The notes under the pieces are model-generated. The model was not told the origin of the DNA, did no database searches, and saw only the letters and a program-made list of their open reading frames with translations. Made by a program: the position numbers and the translations under genes. A stretch of 64,000 nucleotides of DNA from Anaerolineales bacterium (GTDB lineage: Bacteria > Chloroflexota > Anaerolineae > Anaerolineales > RBG-16-64-43): assembly GCA_016928575.1 (NCBI GenBank), contig JAFGKK010000057.1, positions 29,386 through 93,385 of the forward strand, read 5' to 3'. Positions 21,954 through 29,377 of this stretch are shown here, in pieces. The first letter of the stretch is position 1. Every line of letters begins with the position of its first letter.

Positions 21954-22832
21954 TCAATCTGCCCTGCAAGAGACGTCGGCGTTCCCCTCCAGCACCGCCA
22001 GGACCGCTTCGCGGTCGGCGGGATCCAATCCTTCGGCCGAACGGAACGCCGCAATCAGGTCCGTCCGGCGCAGGAAAACCGATTTGGTGTGGGCCCGTTT
22101 ATATTCCGGCTTCACGCCCCGGAACACGTTCCGAAAATCCCGGTAATCGATTTTGCGCAGTTTTTCCACATCCCGGATTAATTCCCCTTCCACCAGCCAT
22201 TCCTGATACCGGTGGCCGAGCTTGCCGAATTCCTCCGCGGGATCGGCGGCGGGGAAGTCGCGGGCTTGTCCGGTTCTCAGATCGAATAGAACGGCCGAGC
22301 TTTCACCGCCCTCCGCCAATTCCAACCGTCCGGCGGAAGGGACGGTCTGCCGGGTGAAATAACTACCCGAGGCAATCGCTCCTGGATTTACCAGCAGGAC
22401 GCTTTCGAACCGGCAAACCATCGGCACATGGGTGTGGCCGTAGACGGCGATATCCGCTCCCGCATCCCTTGCACGGCGGGCGATCCTATGGAATTTTTCC
22501 CCCCAGGCGTCGCTCCGGCGGCGGATTTCCTCCGAACGGTCCGGAAAGTGACTGTGCCAAAGCAGGATCCGATGTCCGGTCGCCGCGATTAGTTGTTGTG
22601 CCGGGAGCGTACGCCGGGTTTGCTCCGGCTCGTCGTTCCCGCAAACCGCCGCGACCGGCGCGATGCGCCCCAATTCATCCAAAGCGGCCAGGTCGCCGAC
22701 GTCTCCGGCATGCAGGATGAGATCGACACCGGCCCACACAGCCTCAAGCCGTTGCGGAAAACCGAACAGGCGCTCCAAATAGTGGGTGTCGGAAATCAGA
22801 CCGAAGGTTCTCGCCGGGTGTGGATTTGCCAT
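21954..22832 (-). CDS. Metallophosphoesterase, YfcE/MJ0936-like with C-terminal extension
   Basis: This 292-aa protein has all calcineurin-type metal-binding motifs: ISDTH, HAGDVGD, GNDE, WHSH and GHTH. These predict a dinuclear metal phosphodiesterase or phosphatase. The catalytic domain ends near residue 185. The remaining ~100 residues form an extra helical region not present in E. coli YfcE. The frame is open further upstream, but that part is simply the tRNA-Ser gene read as protein. The ATG at 22832 directly precedes the conserved fold and lies 42 nt after the tRNA. Substrate is unknown. Confidence 0.85.
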   Translation of the reverse strand: MANPHPARTFGLISDTHYLERLFGFPQRLEAVWAGVDLILHAGDVGDLAALDELGRIAPVAAVCGNDEPEQTRRTLPAQQLIAATGHRILLWHSHFPDRSEEIRRRSDAWGEKFHRIARRARDAGADIAVYGHTHVPMVCRFESVLLVNPGAIASGSYFTRQTVPSAGRLELAEGGESSAVLFDLRTGQARDFPAADPAEEFGKLGHRYQEWLVEGELIRDVEKLRKIDYRDFRNVFRGVKPEYKRAHTKSVFLRRTDLIAAFRSAEGLDPADREAVLAVLEGNADVSCRAD

Positions 22833-22874
22833 GCGCGGTGGGGGAGGGGGTGAATTTTCCGGGGCGATCAGTGG

Positions 22875-22962
22875 CGGAGAGGGTGGGATTCGAACCCACG
22901 ATGGCCAAACTGGCCATAACGGTTTTCGAGACCGTCCCATTCAACCACTCTGGCACCTCTCC
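22875..22962 (-). tRNA. tRNA-Ser(CGA)
   Basis: An 88-nt class II tRNA: acceptor GGAGAGG/CCTCTCC, discriminator G73, anticodon stem ACGGT/ACCGT with loop CTCGAAA (anticodon CGA at 22926-22928), variable arm with paired GGCCA/TGGCC, and T arm GTGGG-TTCGAAT-CCCAC. CCA is encoded at 22872-22874. Confidence 0.97.
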
Positions 22963-22972
22963 GGAGCGGATG

Positions 22973-22978
22973 ATTATA
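22973..22978 (-). promoter_or_regulatory. -10 box TATAAT of tRNA-Ser(CGA)
   Basis: Consensus TATAAT on the minus strand, 10 nt upstream of the tRNA 5' end. The -35 region is not consensus. The phosphoesterase gene may be read from the same transcript. Confidence 0.6.
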
Positions 22979-23044
22979 ACATGCACCCCGGGCATGGGTG
23001 TGTACGACGACGGACCTCCCGGGGGACGCCGCTTGCGTGAGCCG

Positions 23045-24448
23045 CTAGTGGAATTCCGCTTGGTCTCCCAACTCCGGATAGTAAACCGGCGTGGAGAGGT
23101 TGTCGGAGTTCAATTTTTCCTGGAAGGGAAGCGCGGATTTCGGTTCGCCGTGGACCAGGAAAAGCGCTTCCGAGTGGTCGACGGCGGCCTTGGCGTATTC
23201 ATAAAGAAAATTCTGTCCGGCGTGCGCCGAAAAGCCGCCGATGGTCGCCACTTCCGCCCGGCGTTCCACGGTTTCGCCGAAAATCCTCACCGCTTTGGCC
23301 TGTTCCGCCAAGCGGCGGCCGAGGGTGTCCGGCGCCTGCCAGGAAACGATCAGGATCATGTTGTTCGGATCGCCAATGTTGTTCACCAAGTGATGCAGGA
23401 TCCGTCCGCCTTCCGCCATTCCCGAAGCGGAGATGATTACCATCGGGCCGGGCATGTCGTTCAGCGCCTTGGATTCATCCACCGAACGCGTGAACTTAAC
23501 GTACTCGTATCCCAGCGCCTTTTCCTTGCTGCCCCCCTTCATCAGGGAAACCACTTCTTTGTCGAAATAATCCGGATACTTCGCGTAGAGATCCGAAATC
23601 CCGACCGCCAGCGGGCTGTCGACGACGATCGGGATCCGCGGAATTTCGCCCCGCTCGATCATCCGTCCCATGCAATACACCAGCTCCTGGGTCCGGCCGA
23701 TCGCGAAGGAGGGGATGATGACCTTGCCCTTGCGGCGGATCGTTTTCTGGAGGGTGTCACGCAGTTCGATTTCCGCCACTTGCGGATCGCGGTGGAGCTT
23801 GTCGCCGTAGGTGCATTCCATCATCAGGATATCCGCCCGCGGAGGCAGAACCGGATCGCGCAGGATCGGAAGCCCGCGCCGCCCGATGTCGCCGGAGAAC
23901 ACCAGCCGCCGGCGTTTGCCATGCTCCGAAATCTCGAGCAGCATTCCCGCCGAGCCCATGATGTGCCCGGCGTCGAAGAACGATGCTTGCACGCCCGGGA
24001 CGACCTCGAAGGGCTCGTCGTAGGCGTGCCCGGCCAGCAGCGGCATCACCGCCTCCGCGTCGGGAGTGGTGTAGATCGGCTCCACCGGAGGCTTTCCGCG
24101 CTTGGCGTGGCGCTTGTTGACGTAGGCGGCGTCGCTTTCCTGGATGTGCGCCGAATCGAGCAGGACCAACTCCAGCAGGCCGCCCGTCGCTTCGGTCAGG
24201 TGGATCGGACCGGAAAATCCATTCTTCACCAGGTTGGGGAGGTTGCCGCTGTGGTCGATATGGGCATGCGAAAGGATCATCGCGTCGACTTTGCGCGGGG
24301 TGTAGGGAAGGTTGCGGTTGCGCTCGAAACTCTCGGACCGCCGGCCCTGATACAAACCGCATTCGAGCAGGATTCTCCGGCCGTTGGCCTCGATCAGGTA
24401 CTGCGATCCGGTAACGGTGTGCGCCGCGCCGTGGAAATGGATCCGCAT
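23045..24448 (-). CDS. Beta-CASP metallo-beta-lactamase-fold ribonuclease
   Basis: This 467-aa protein carries the MBL motif HAHIDHSG (residues ~60-67), later ligands FFDAGHIMGSA and FSGDIGR, and the beta-CASP region (VVDSPLAVGISDLY, ISASGMAEGGRILHH, and a C-terminal HA in GGFSAHAGQ). This places it with CPSF73/YprA-type RNA-processing nucleases. No KH or other RNA-binding domain is attached. AAGGAG precedes the ATG. It begins 10 nt after the RNase D stop on the same strand, so two RNA-degrading enzymes form an operon. Confidence 0.9.
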   Translation of the reverse strand: MRIHFHGAAHTVTGSQYLIEANGRRILLECGLYQGRRSESFERNRNLPYTPRKVDAMILSHAHIDHSGNLPNLVKNGFSGPIHLTEATGGLLELVLLDSAHIQESDAAYVNKRHAKRGKPPVEPIYTTPDAEAVMPLLAGHAYDEPFEVVPGVQASFFDAGHIMGSAGMLLEISEHGKRRRLVFSGDIGRRGLPILRDPVLPPRADILMMECTYGDKLHRDPQVAEIELRDTLQKTIRRKGKVIIPSFAIGRTQELVYCMGRMIERGEIPRIPIVVDSPLAVGISDLYAKYPDYFDKEVVSLMKGGSKEKALGYEYVKFTRSVDESKALNDMPGPMVIISASGMAEGGRILHHLVNNIGDPNNMILIVSWQAPDTLGRRLAEQAKAVRIFGETVERRAEVATIGGFSAHAGQNFLYEYAKAAVDHSEALFLVHGEPKSALPFQEKLNSDNLSTPVYYPELGDQAEFH

Positions 24449-24458
24449 GCCATGCTCC

Positions 24459-25589
24459 TTATGGGGAATGATTCAATGCGGCGAGGATTTCCCCGCCGTA
24501 TGCCTCAAATCGGTAGGATCCCAGGCCCGGGATCTGCCGCAGAGCGGCGGGAGTCGCCGGGGCTTCCCGGGCGATCCGGAACAGCGCATCCCGGCAGAGA
24601 ATGACGTCGGATTCCACGCCCCGCGCTTCGGCCTTGCGCTTGCGCCACTTGCGCAGCGCCTCCAACCGGATTTGCGCCCGCTCGTCCATTCCGCCGTTGC
24701 GCTCGGGATGGGGCGGTTTAATTTCCTTGCCGTGTTTGACGGCTTTGAGAATTCCCTTTCCCCAGCGTTCGATGGTCCGGCCGTTCAATCCGGCTCGCGC
24801 CAGGTCCGCCTGAGAATCCGGAGCAAGCTGAGCCAGACGGACCATCGCCTCGCCGGAGAGAACGTGGAACGACGGGCGGTCGATCCGCTGGGCTTCCTGC
24901 TCCCGCCATTCGAACAGCGCCAGCAGGATCGATCGTTTGCCCGGCGGCAGGTCGTACGCTCCGCGCAGCCTCCAAAACGGATTGCCCTCCGGCGCGGATT
25001 GCTCGAGATCCGGAATGCCCTCCAGGCGGCGGCACTCGTCCAACAGTTCTTCGGTGAATCCCGCGGAGTCGACCTGCGCGGCGAGCCGATCGCGCAGGGC
25101 GGGCAGATGGCGGGTATCCTGGCGGGCGTATTCGAGTTGGCGCGCGGTCAACGGCCGGCGGCCCCAATTGGCGCGCTGCATCGCTTTATCGAGGGTGATC
25201 CCGAATTCCCGCTCGAGCAGCGCGTTCAAGCCGCACGCCCGGATTCCCAGGGAGCGGGCGGCGGCATAGGTGTCGAACAGGCCGCGGATCCGAAATCCGA
25301 AATCCCGCCGCAGGCAGAGTAGGTCGTATTCCGCGGCGTGAAATATCTTTTCCACTCCCTCATCCTCGAAGAAGCTCCGGAGCGGGGAGAGGTCCGCAAC
25401 CGCCAACGGGTCGATCAAGATGTCCCGTTCGGAGGTGGATATTTGGATCAGGCAAACCCGCTCGCGGTAGGCGTGCAGGCTGTTGGATTCGGTATCGACG
25501 CCGGCGCGCGGGATTCCGCGCATTTCCGCTGCCAGGGATTGCAGGGTTGCGAAATCTTGGACAAAGACCGGGGAAGCCTTATCGGCCAT
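24459..25589 (-). CDS. rnd: Ribonuclease D
   Basis: This 376-aa 3'-5' exoribonuclease has the DEDDy active site: DTE (32-34), HAAEYDL (~83-89) and YARQDT (~153-158). HRDC domains follow (~210-290, with a partial second domain to the end). The family trims tRNA 3' ends and other structured RNAs. A TATAAT box sits 7 nt upstream of the ATG with no SD sequence, so this message is probably leaderless. It is followed after 10 nt by the beta-CASP nuclease. Confidence 0.93.
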   Translation of the reverse strand: MADKASPVFVQDFATLQSLAAEMRGIPRAGVDTESNSLHAYRERVCLIQISTSERDILIDPLAVADLSPLRSFFEDEGVEKIFHAAEYDLLCLRRDFGFRIRGLFDTYAAARSLGIRACGLNALLEREFGITLDKAMQRANWGRRPLTARQLEYARQDTRHLPALRDRLAAQVDSAGFTEELLDECRRLEGIPDLEQSAPEGNPFWRLRGAYDLPPGKRSILLALFEWREQEAQRIDRPSFHVLSGEAMVRLAQLAPDSQADLARAGLNGRTIERWGKGILKAVKHGKEIKPPHPERNGGMDERAQIRLEALRKWRKRKAEARGVESDVILCRDALFRIAREAPATPAALRQIPGLGSYRFEAYGGEILAALNHSP

Positions 25590-25596
25590 GGCGGTT

Positions 25597-25602
25597 ATTA
25601 TA
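25597..25602 (-). promoter_or_regulatory. -10 box TATAAT of rnd (leaderless layout)
   Basis: Perfect TATAAT on the minus strand ending 7 nt before the rnd ATG. No SD motif and no good -35. Confidence 0.6.
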
Positions 25603-25693
25603 CGCCGGGCCGGGTGGGGGGATATGAATCCAGAAGGGAGAGGGCAGAGGTCTCCGGATAATGGTCAACCCTATCCAGCAATTGCCGATCGTA

Positions 25694-26845
25694 TTATGGG
25701 ACAAGTTCACGATACACGCTCATATTCCCTTTAAGGAACTCCGCATCGGAAAAGCTCGCGCGGGCGGCTTCCGCCAGCATCCGTCGGTTTTTGGTGTGGC
25801 AAATATCTCCGTTCCACGCGGAGAGAATTTTCTGGGATAGAATCTGCGAAGTTTCGGTTCGTCCGTCGAAGGGAATGCCGGTCGGCATCCCTAGCAATCG
25901 ATCCAATTCCAATACGGTCGGTCCCCAGCCCACAATCGGAGTGCCGCAGCAGACCGCTTCCGACAATACTCCGGGGAACGATTCGAGTCGGCTGGGAAGG
26001 ACGACCAAACGAACCCTCCGCATCCTCTGCGAGATTTCCTCCTGGGATAATTGCCCTTCGTAGAGGATCGGAAATTTCTCCTCCCGGATGGCCTTCTCCA
26101 CGAGCGGCAAGTCTTTCCCTGAGCCGCACACGTGCAAAGGAACGGCGTGCAATTTCTTTTCCAAACGGTAGGCGTCTATCAGCAAATCGATCCCTTTCCG
26201 CAGATATATGGTTCCCACAAACAGAATCCCCGACCGTTCTTCATCGGAAGGAACGTCTCCGCTTAAAAAAACCGAGTGGACGGGGTTTAATACTCTCCGC
26301 GCTTGATTTTCCGGATAGCCGCTTTCCTTTACCGCCGTTTCCATCATCGCCATGGAAGGAAAAATCACCCGCCGGTAGGTTTTCAGCTCTTGGGCTGTCT
26401 CATAATGATGATGGGTAAAAACCAGCGGAATTTGGATCCCCAAAGCGCGCGACATGACAGGAAACGGATCATTCGCTAAATGGTTATGGATCACGTCGGG
26501 TTGGAAGAATTGAACGGCTCGGCGCAATCCGACCAACGACATCATGCTGTAGAGTATCGACTGCAGCCCTCCGGAGAGCGAATTCGACCTTAGAAAAGCA
26601 AGGGGCAGCCAAAAGATATCGGAAAAGACGGGCGTTTGAAGCGGAGGAGCGACCTGAATCTGCTTGCTGGGTAAAATCTCCCAGGAGTACCGGCGTCCGA
26701 TTTTTTCCATCATCGGCAGCACCAGGACTTTGTTTCCTGCATCCACGAGGAGACGTGTAAGTTTCAATCCGATCCGAGCCATCCCCACTGCAGAAGGGGC
26801 CAGCGTCTCGGATTTGAGAAAGGGGTGTATTTGCAGTATTTTCAT
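25694..26845 (-). CDS. Glycosyltransferase family 4/GT-B (group 1)
   Basis: This 383-aa GT-B enzyme has an N-terminal acceptor domain starting MKILQIHPF, with VIHNHLANDPFP and THHHYE. A complete C-terminal nucleotide-sugar domain follows (ILFVGTIYLRKGIDLLIDAY, then VVLPSRLESFPGVLSEAVCCGTPIVG with the E-x7-E motif). It is likely to add a sugar to a surface polysaccharide or glycolipid. Its GC content is clearly lower than that of flanking housekeeping genes. Its ATG overlaps the TGA of the upstream sibling gene (ATGA), so they are co-translated. Confidence 0.88.
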   Translation of the reverse strand: MKILQIHPFLKSETLAPSAVGMARIGLKLTRLLVDAGNKVLVLPMMEKIGRRYSWEILPSKQIQVAPPLQTPVFSDIFWLPLAFLRSNSLSGGLQSILYSMMSLVGLRRAVQFFQPDVIHNHLANDPFPVMSRALGIQIPLVFTHHHYETAQELKTYRRVIFPSMAMMETAVKESGYPENQARRVLNPVHSVFLSGDVPSDEERSGILFVGTIYLRKGIDLLIDAYRLEKKLHAVPLHVCGSGKDLPLVEKAIREEKFPILYEGQLSQEEISQRMRRVRLVVLPSRLESFPGVLSEAVCCGTPIVGWGPTVLELDRLLGMPTGIPFDGRTETSQILSQKILSAWNGDICHTKNRRMLAEAARASFSDAEFLKGNMSVYRELVP

Positions 26846-27540
26846 TGGGCGAGAGTCCGGGGTGCGGATACCAATTCGTTGTATATCCGCACGTTCTCCT
26901 TTCCAAAATTTTGGAATGAAGAATCGCTTTGCCTCAAGGCTCTTTCCCCGTGGGAAGAATATGATTGCATGTTGGGAATATCAATAATTCTTATCTTTGC
27001 TTCCGGATACCCGGAAGGCAATCTGAGGTCTTCTTTCGGGGCTCTACGTAGGACGATGATCCGATCGTACATTTTCCAATCGAAATTTGTCCTGGGAGGT
27101 TGGAAAGTCAGTACGATGGGGATCTTGGGATTCAACAGACGCAACAATTCAGGAAGCCCCGGCTTGCTGTAATGGCAGTGAAGGATCTGCGGTCGGAATT
27201 CTCGTAAGGCGTTTTGAAAACCGGTTAAAAACCAAAGATCTATCCCTGCCGATCTTTTTCCGGCGCCAATCCATTTTCCCCCGGACACAGCTTTCCAATT
27301 TTGCACCAGCCGATTTCTGTCTGGGATCGCCATCGGCGCATACACAAGGAGGGAAACCCCCGGAGCGACGCCAAAACGGACCGGCTCCCCCCACAACCAC
27401 TCCGGCCAAGGGTAAAGGGCAACCTCATGACCGCTTTTCTGGAGATAACCGCTCAGCTCAAGCGCCATGCGGGATGTCTCTCCAATCCTCGGTACAACCT
27501 TTTCGCTTCGTAGAAAGGGATGGATCTGAAGAATTCGCAT
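26842..27540 (-). CDS. Internally shortened GT-B glycosyltransferase paralogue
   Basis: This 232-aa protein starts MRILQIHPFLRSEKVV, clearly a sibling of the next gene (MKILQIHPFLKSETLA). It keeps the whole N-terminal domain (QILHCHYSKPGLPEL, PIVLTFQPP) and the extreme C-terminal helix (SSFQNFGKENVRIYNELV, matching the end of the sibling). It lacks the ~150-residue sugar-nucleotide domain between them. The junction is in frame with no stop. It may be inactive alone, a subunit of a split transferase, or a decaying gene. The open frame upstream of 27540 has no homology. Confidence 0.7.
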   Translation of the reverse strand: MRILQIHPFLRSEKVVPRIGETSRMALELSGYLQKSGHEVALYPWPEWLWGEPVRFGVAPGVSLLVYAPMAIPDRNRLVQNWKAVSGGKWIGAGKRSAGIDLWFLTGFQNALREFRPQILHCHYSKPGLPELLRLLNPKIPIVLTFQPPRTNFDWKMYDRIIVLRRAPKEDLRLPSGYPEAKIRIIDIPNMQSYSSHGERALRQSDSSFQNFGKENVRIYNELVSAPRTLAQ

Positions 27541-27922
27541 TGGATGAGCCTCTAGAAAAAACCATTCTGTTTTCGTGCAACGAAGACCACTTGAAGCATG
27601 ACGAACGGTTTTGGTTTGTGGCGATCCGGGACGCCGGGAGGATTGCGTAACGGCATATCCTTGCCCCCATCGTGACAAGGCATCCGAGAGAATACGGAAA
27701 AGAAAAATTCTCTCTCCCCTGGGCTTTGTCCCGAGGTCTTTTTCGAGATCGGCCGAGAGATAATTTAAAAAGAAACAGAAATCGGATTGTCAATGGAAAA
27801 ATGGTTGTAGAGATCATCCCATTCAACTACTCGGGGATATACCCGGGATAATTCTATCATATATAACTTACCGGTACGCGGCCGACTCGCAGATGGACGG
27901 TAACCTTTTTCGGAAAACATTT
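27541..27922. other. AT-richer gap containing a tRNA-Ser-like fragment
   Basis: This lies between the shortened glycosyltransferase and the polytopic membrane protein, both on the minus strand. GC is markedly lower than the window average. Apart from the tRNA-like fragment at 27801-27852, nothing was recognised. Confidence 0.5.
27801..27852 (-). pseudogene. Degenerate 5' half of a serine tRNA (anticodon loop reads CUA)
   Basis: Minus-strand 27832-27801 matches the D-loop and anticodon arm of the tRNA-Ser(CGA) gene at 22875-22962 in 26 of 32 positions. A CCC/GGG D stem remains, and the anticodon stem ATGAT/ACCAT carries one compensatory change and one A-C mismatch. The loop CTCTACA puts CTA where the intact gene has CGA. 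No T arm, variable arm or 3' acceptor strand follows. It is therefore a remnant, or at best a half-tRNA. Confidence 0.5.
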
Positions 27923-29365
27923 TCACGGGGCGATCTGCGGTTCCGAACGCCCGCCGGAAGAGATTTCCAGATGTTGCTTCCGGATCTCGCGAAGAGCCGT
28001 ACGGACGGCCAATCCGCAAACGGCGAAGCCAAAAAGGGTATAGGGCATCTGCCAAATGATATTGTTCATAAATGTGTGAACGTAAGAATGCGCCTTAAAA
28101 ATGACCAGCCAAGAAAGCGGCGCAAGAAAGGAAAGATATAAAGTTGCGATCAGCGCCTGACCGCGCAACCGCAGGAAGGAGTTGGATTTTTCTCTTAAAA
28201 GGAAATGCAAAATGATCGATGCAGCACAGAAGAGGAAAATGAGGTAGAGATAGCGGATTTTGAAAATATAATTCGCGATGAAAGGGTCGGTAGACGGTAT
28301 CCATTGCTTGAGATCCAGGTAGACTCCGCTAAGGTATATCCAAACAACCTCCGCCGGGTTGGCAGTAAGGCTCGCCTGGTAATCCGCGGGGAAAAGACTC
28401 GGATCGGCGTACGATCGCCGCAGCAGCGAGAAGAAGATGTGATTGACGCCGTCGGAAAAATTTCCCGTTACATTTCCGATCTGGATGCAAAGGGCGGTCA
28501 TGCTGGAGAGGATCGCCAGGATTGAGGACACGGCGGCGGTCAGCATACCGGCGGTAATTTCTTTCCACCCCAATTGCTCCAAAACGGCGAAATACACAAA
28601 GGGTGCTGTCATCATGGTCAGAGTCGTGGTGATGTATTCAAAGCCGTTGAAGCAACATTTAAGGAATACCGCAAAGAAAACGATGGCTCCGAATCGAATT
28701 AAATTGAGCCTCGATGCCCCTCTGACTTTATTAAGATAAAGGAGAAGGATCACCATGGGCAGATAAAAAGCCCATGTGGACCACCATAGGTTTCTTCCAA
28801 ACACCGTCATCCATTGAGAAACTATAACCGAGATCAGGGAAAAAATAGCTGCGGTCCAACCGAACTCCCGGCGGAACCATTCCAAGATGACCGCGAGGAC
28901 GGTCGCCAACAGCAGGGAAGTCAACCCATAAAAGATGGATAGTTTATCGGAATTGGAGAAGGGCAGGATTCCATCGAGAATTCCGAAGAGAATACCTTGC
29001 ATACCATTTTGCGACAAATACGGTGTAAAGGACCTAATGGGAAGCGAATCCCGGTAGGCTTGATATTGGAATTGGTAATTGGCGTTTTCTATATCTGGCG
29101 GGGTCTCGTCCGGCCCGCTGAGTCCAGGTAGCCCGCCGGCGGAGAACAATCCGTCACGCTCTGTCTTAAGGATCCTGCCCACAATGAAGCTTTCCATCAC
29201 GATCTGGTGATCTTCGAAAAAACCGCTTTCGACGACACCCCAGAAGTTAAGGTAGAAACCAAGGAACAGGCAAACGATGGATGCGAATAAAAAAGCGAAG
29301 GCGCCGAGGCGTTCGGTATCCACACGATGTGGAAATTTGGTAATCCCGGACGAAAATCGTTGCAT
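27923..29365 (-). CDS. Polytopic membrane protein of unknown family (GT-C-like?)
   Basis: This 480-aa protein has about ten transmembrane helices. Extracytoplasmic loop 1 carries an acidic motif (FFEDHQIVMES) after helix 1, the position where GT-C glycosyltransferases keep a catalytic Asp/Glu. A large loop follows (residues ~70-120). Near the C-terminus, FKAHSYVHTFMNNIIW is a distinctive His-rich stretch. I cannot name the family. Its place directly upstream of two glycosyltransferases suggests lipid-linked sugar transfer. It starts 12 nt after metG and has below-average GC. Confidence 0.6.
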   Translation of the reverse strand: MQRFSSGITKFPHRVDTERLGAFAFLFASIVCLFLGFYLNFWGVVESGFFEDHQIVMESFIVGRILKTERDGLFSAGGLPGLSGPDETPPDIENANYQFQYQAYRDSLPIRSFTPYLSQNGMQGILFGILDGILPFSNSDKLSIFYGLTSLLLATVLAVILEWFRREFGWTAAIFSLISVIVSQWMTVFGRNLWWSTWAFYLPMVILLLYLNKVRGASRLNLIRFGAIVFFAVFLKCCFNGFEYITTTLTMMTAPFVYFAVLEQLGWKEITAGMLTAAVSSILAILSSMTALCIQIGNVTGNFSDGVNHIFFSLLRRSYADPSLFPADYQASLTANPAEVVWIYLSGVYLDLKQWIPSTDPFIANYIFKIRYLYLIFLFCAASIILHFLLREKSNSFLRLRGQALIATLYLSFLAPLSWLVIFKAHSYVHTFMNNIIWQMPYTLFGFAVCGLAVRTALREIRKQHLEISSGGRSEPQIAP

Positions 29366-29377
29366 CGGATTCTCTAC

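Noticed and set aside
22833..22940. N-terminal extension of the metallophosphoesterase
   Set aside because: Those residues are the tRNA-Ser gene read as protein; the enzyme starts at 22832.
22820..24604. 594-aa plus-strand frame opposite the beta-CASP nuclease
   Set aside because: Long only because high GC removes stops; His/Arg/Gln-rich with no motifs. The minus-strand nuclease is unambiguous.
27765..28055. 96-aa frame overlapping the tRNA-like fragment
   Set aside because: It overlaps the 3' end of the polytopic membrane protein on the same strand. No homology or SD; the protein-like stretch coincides with the tRNA remnant.
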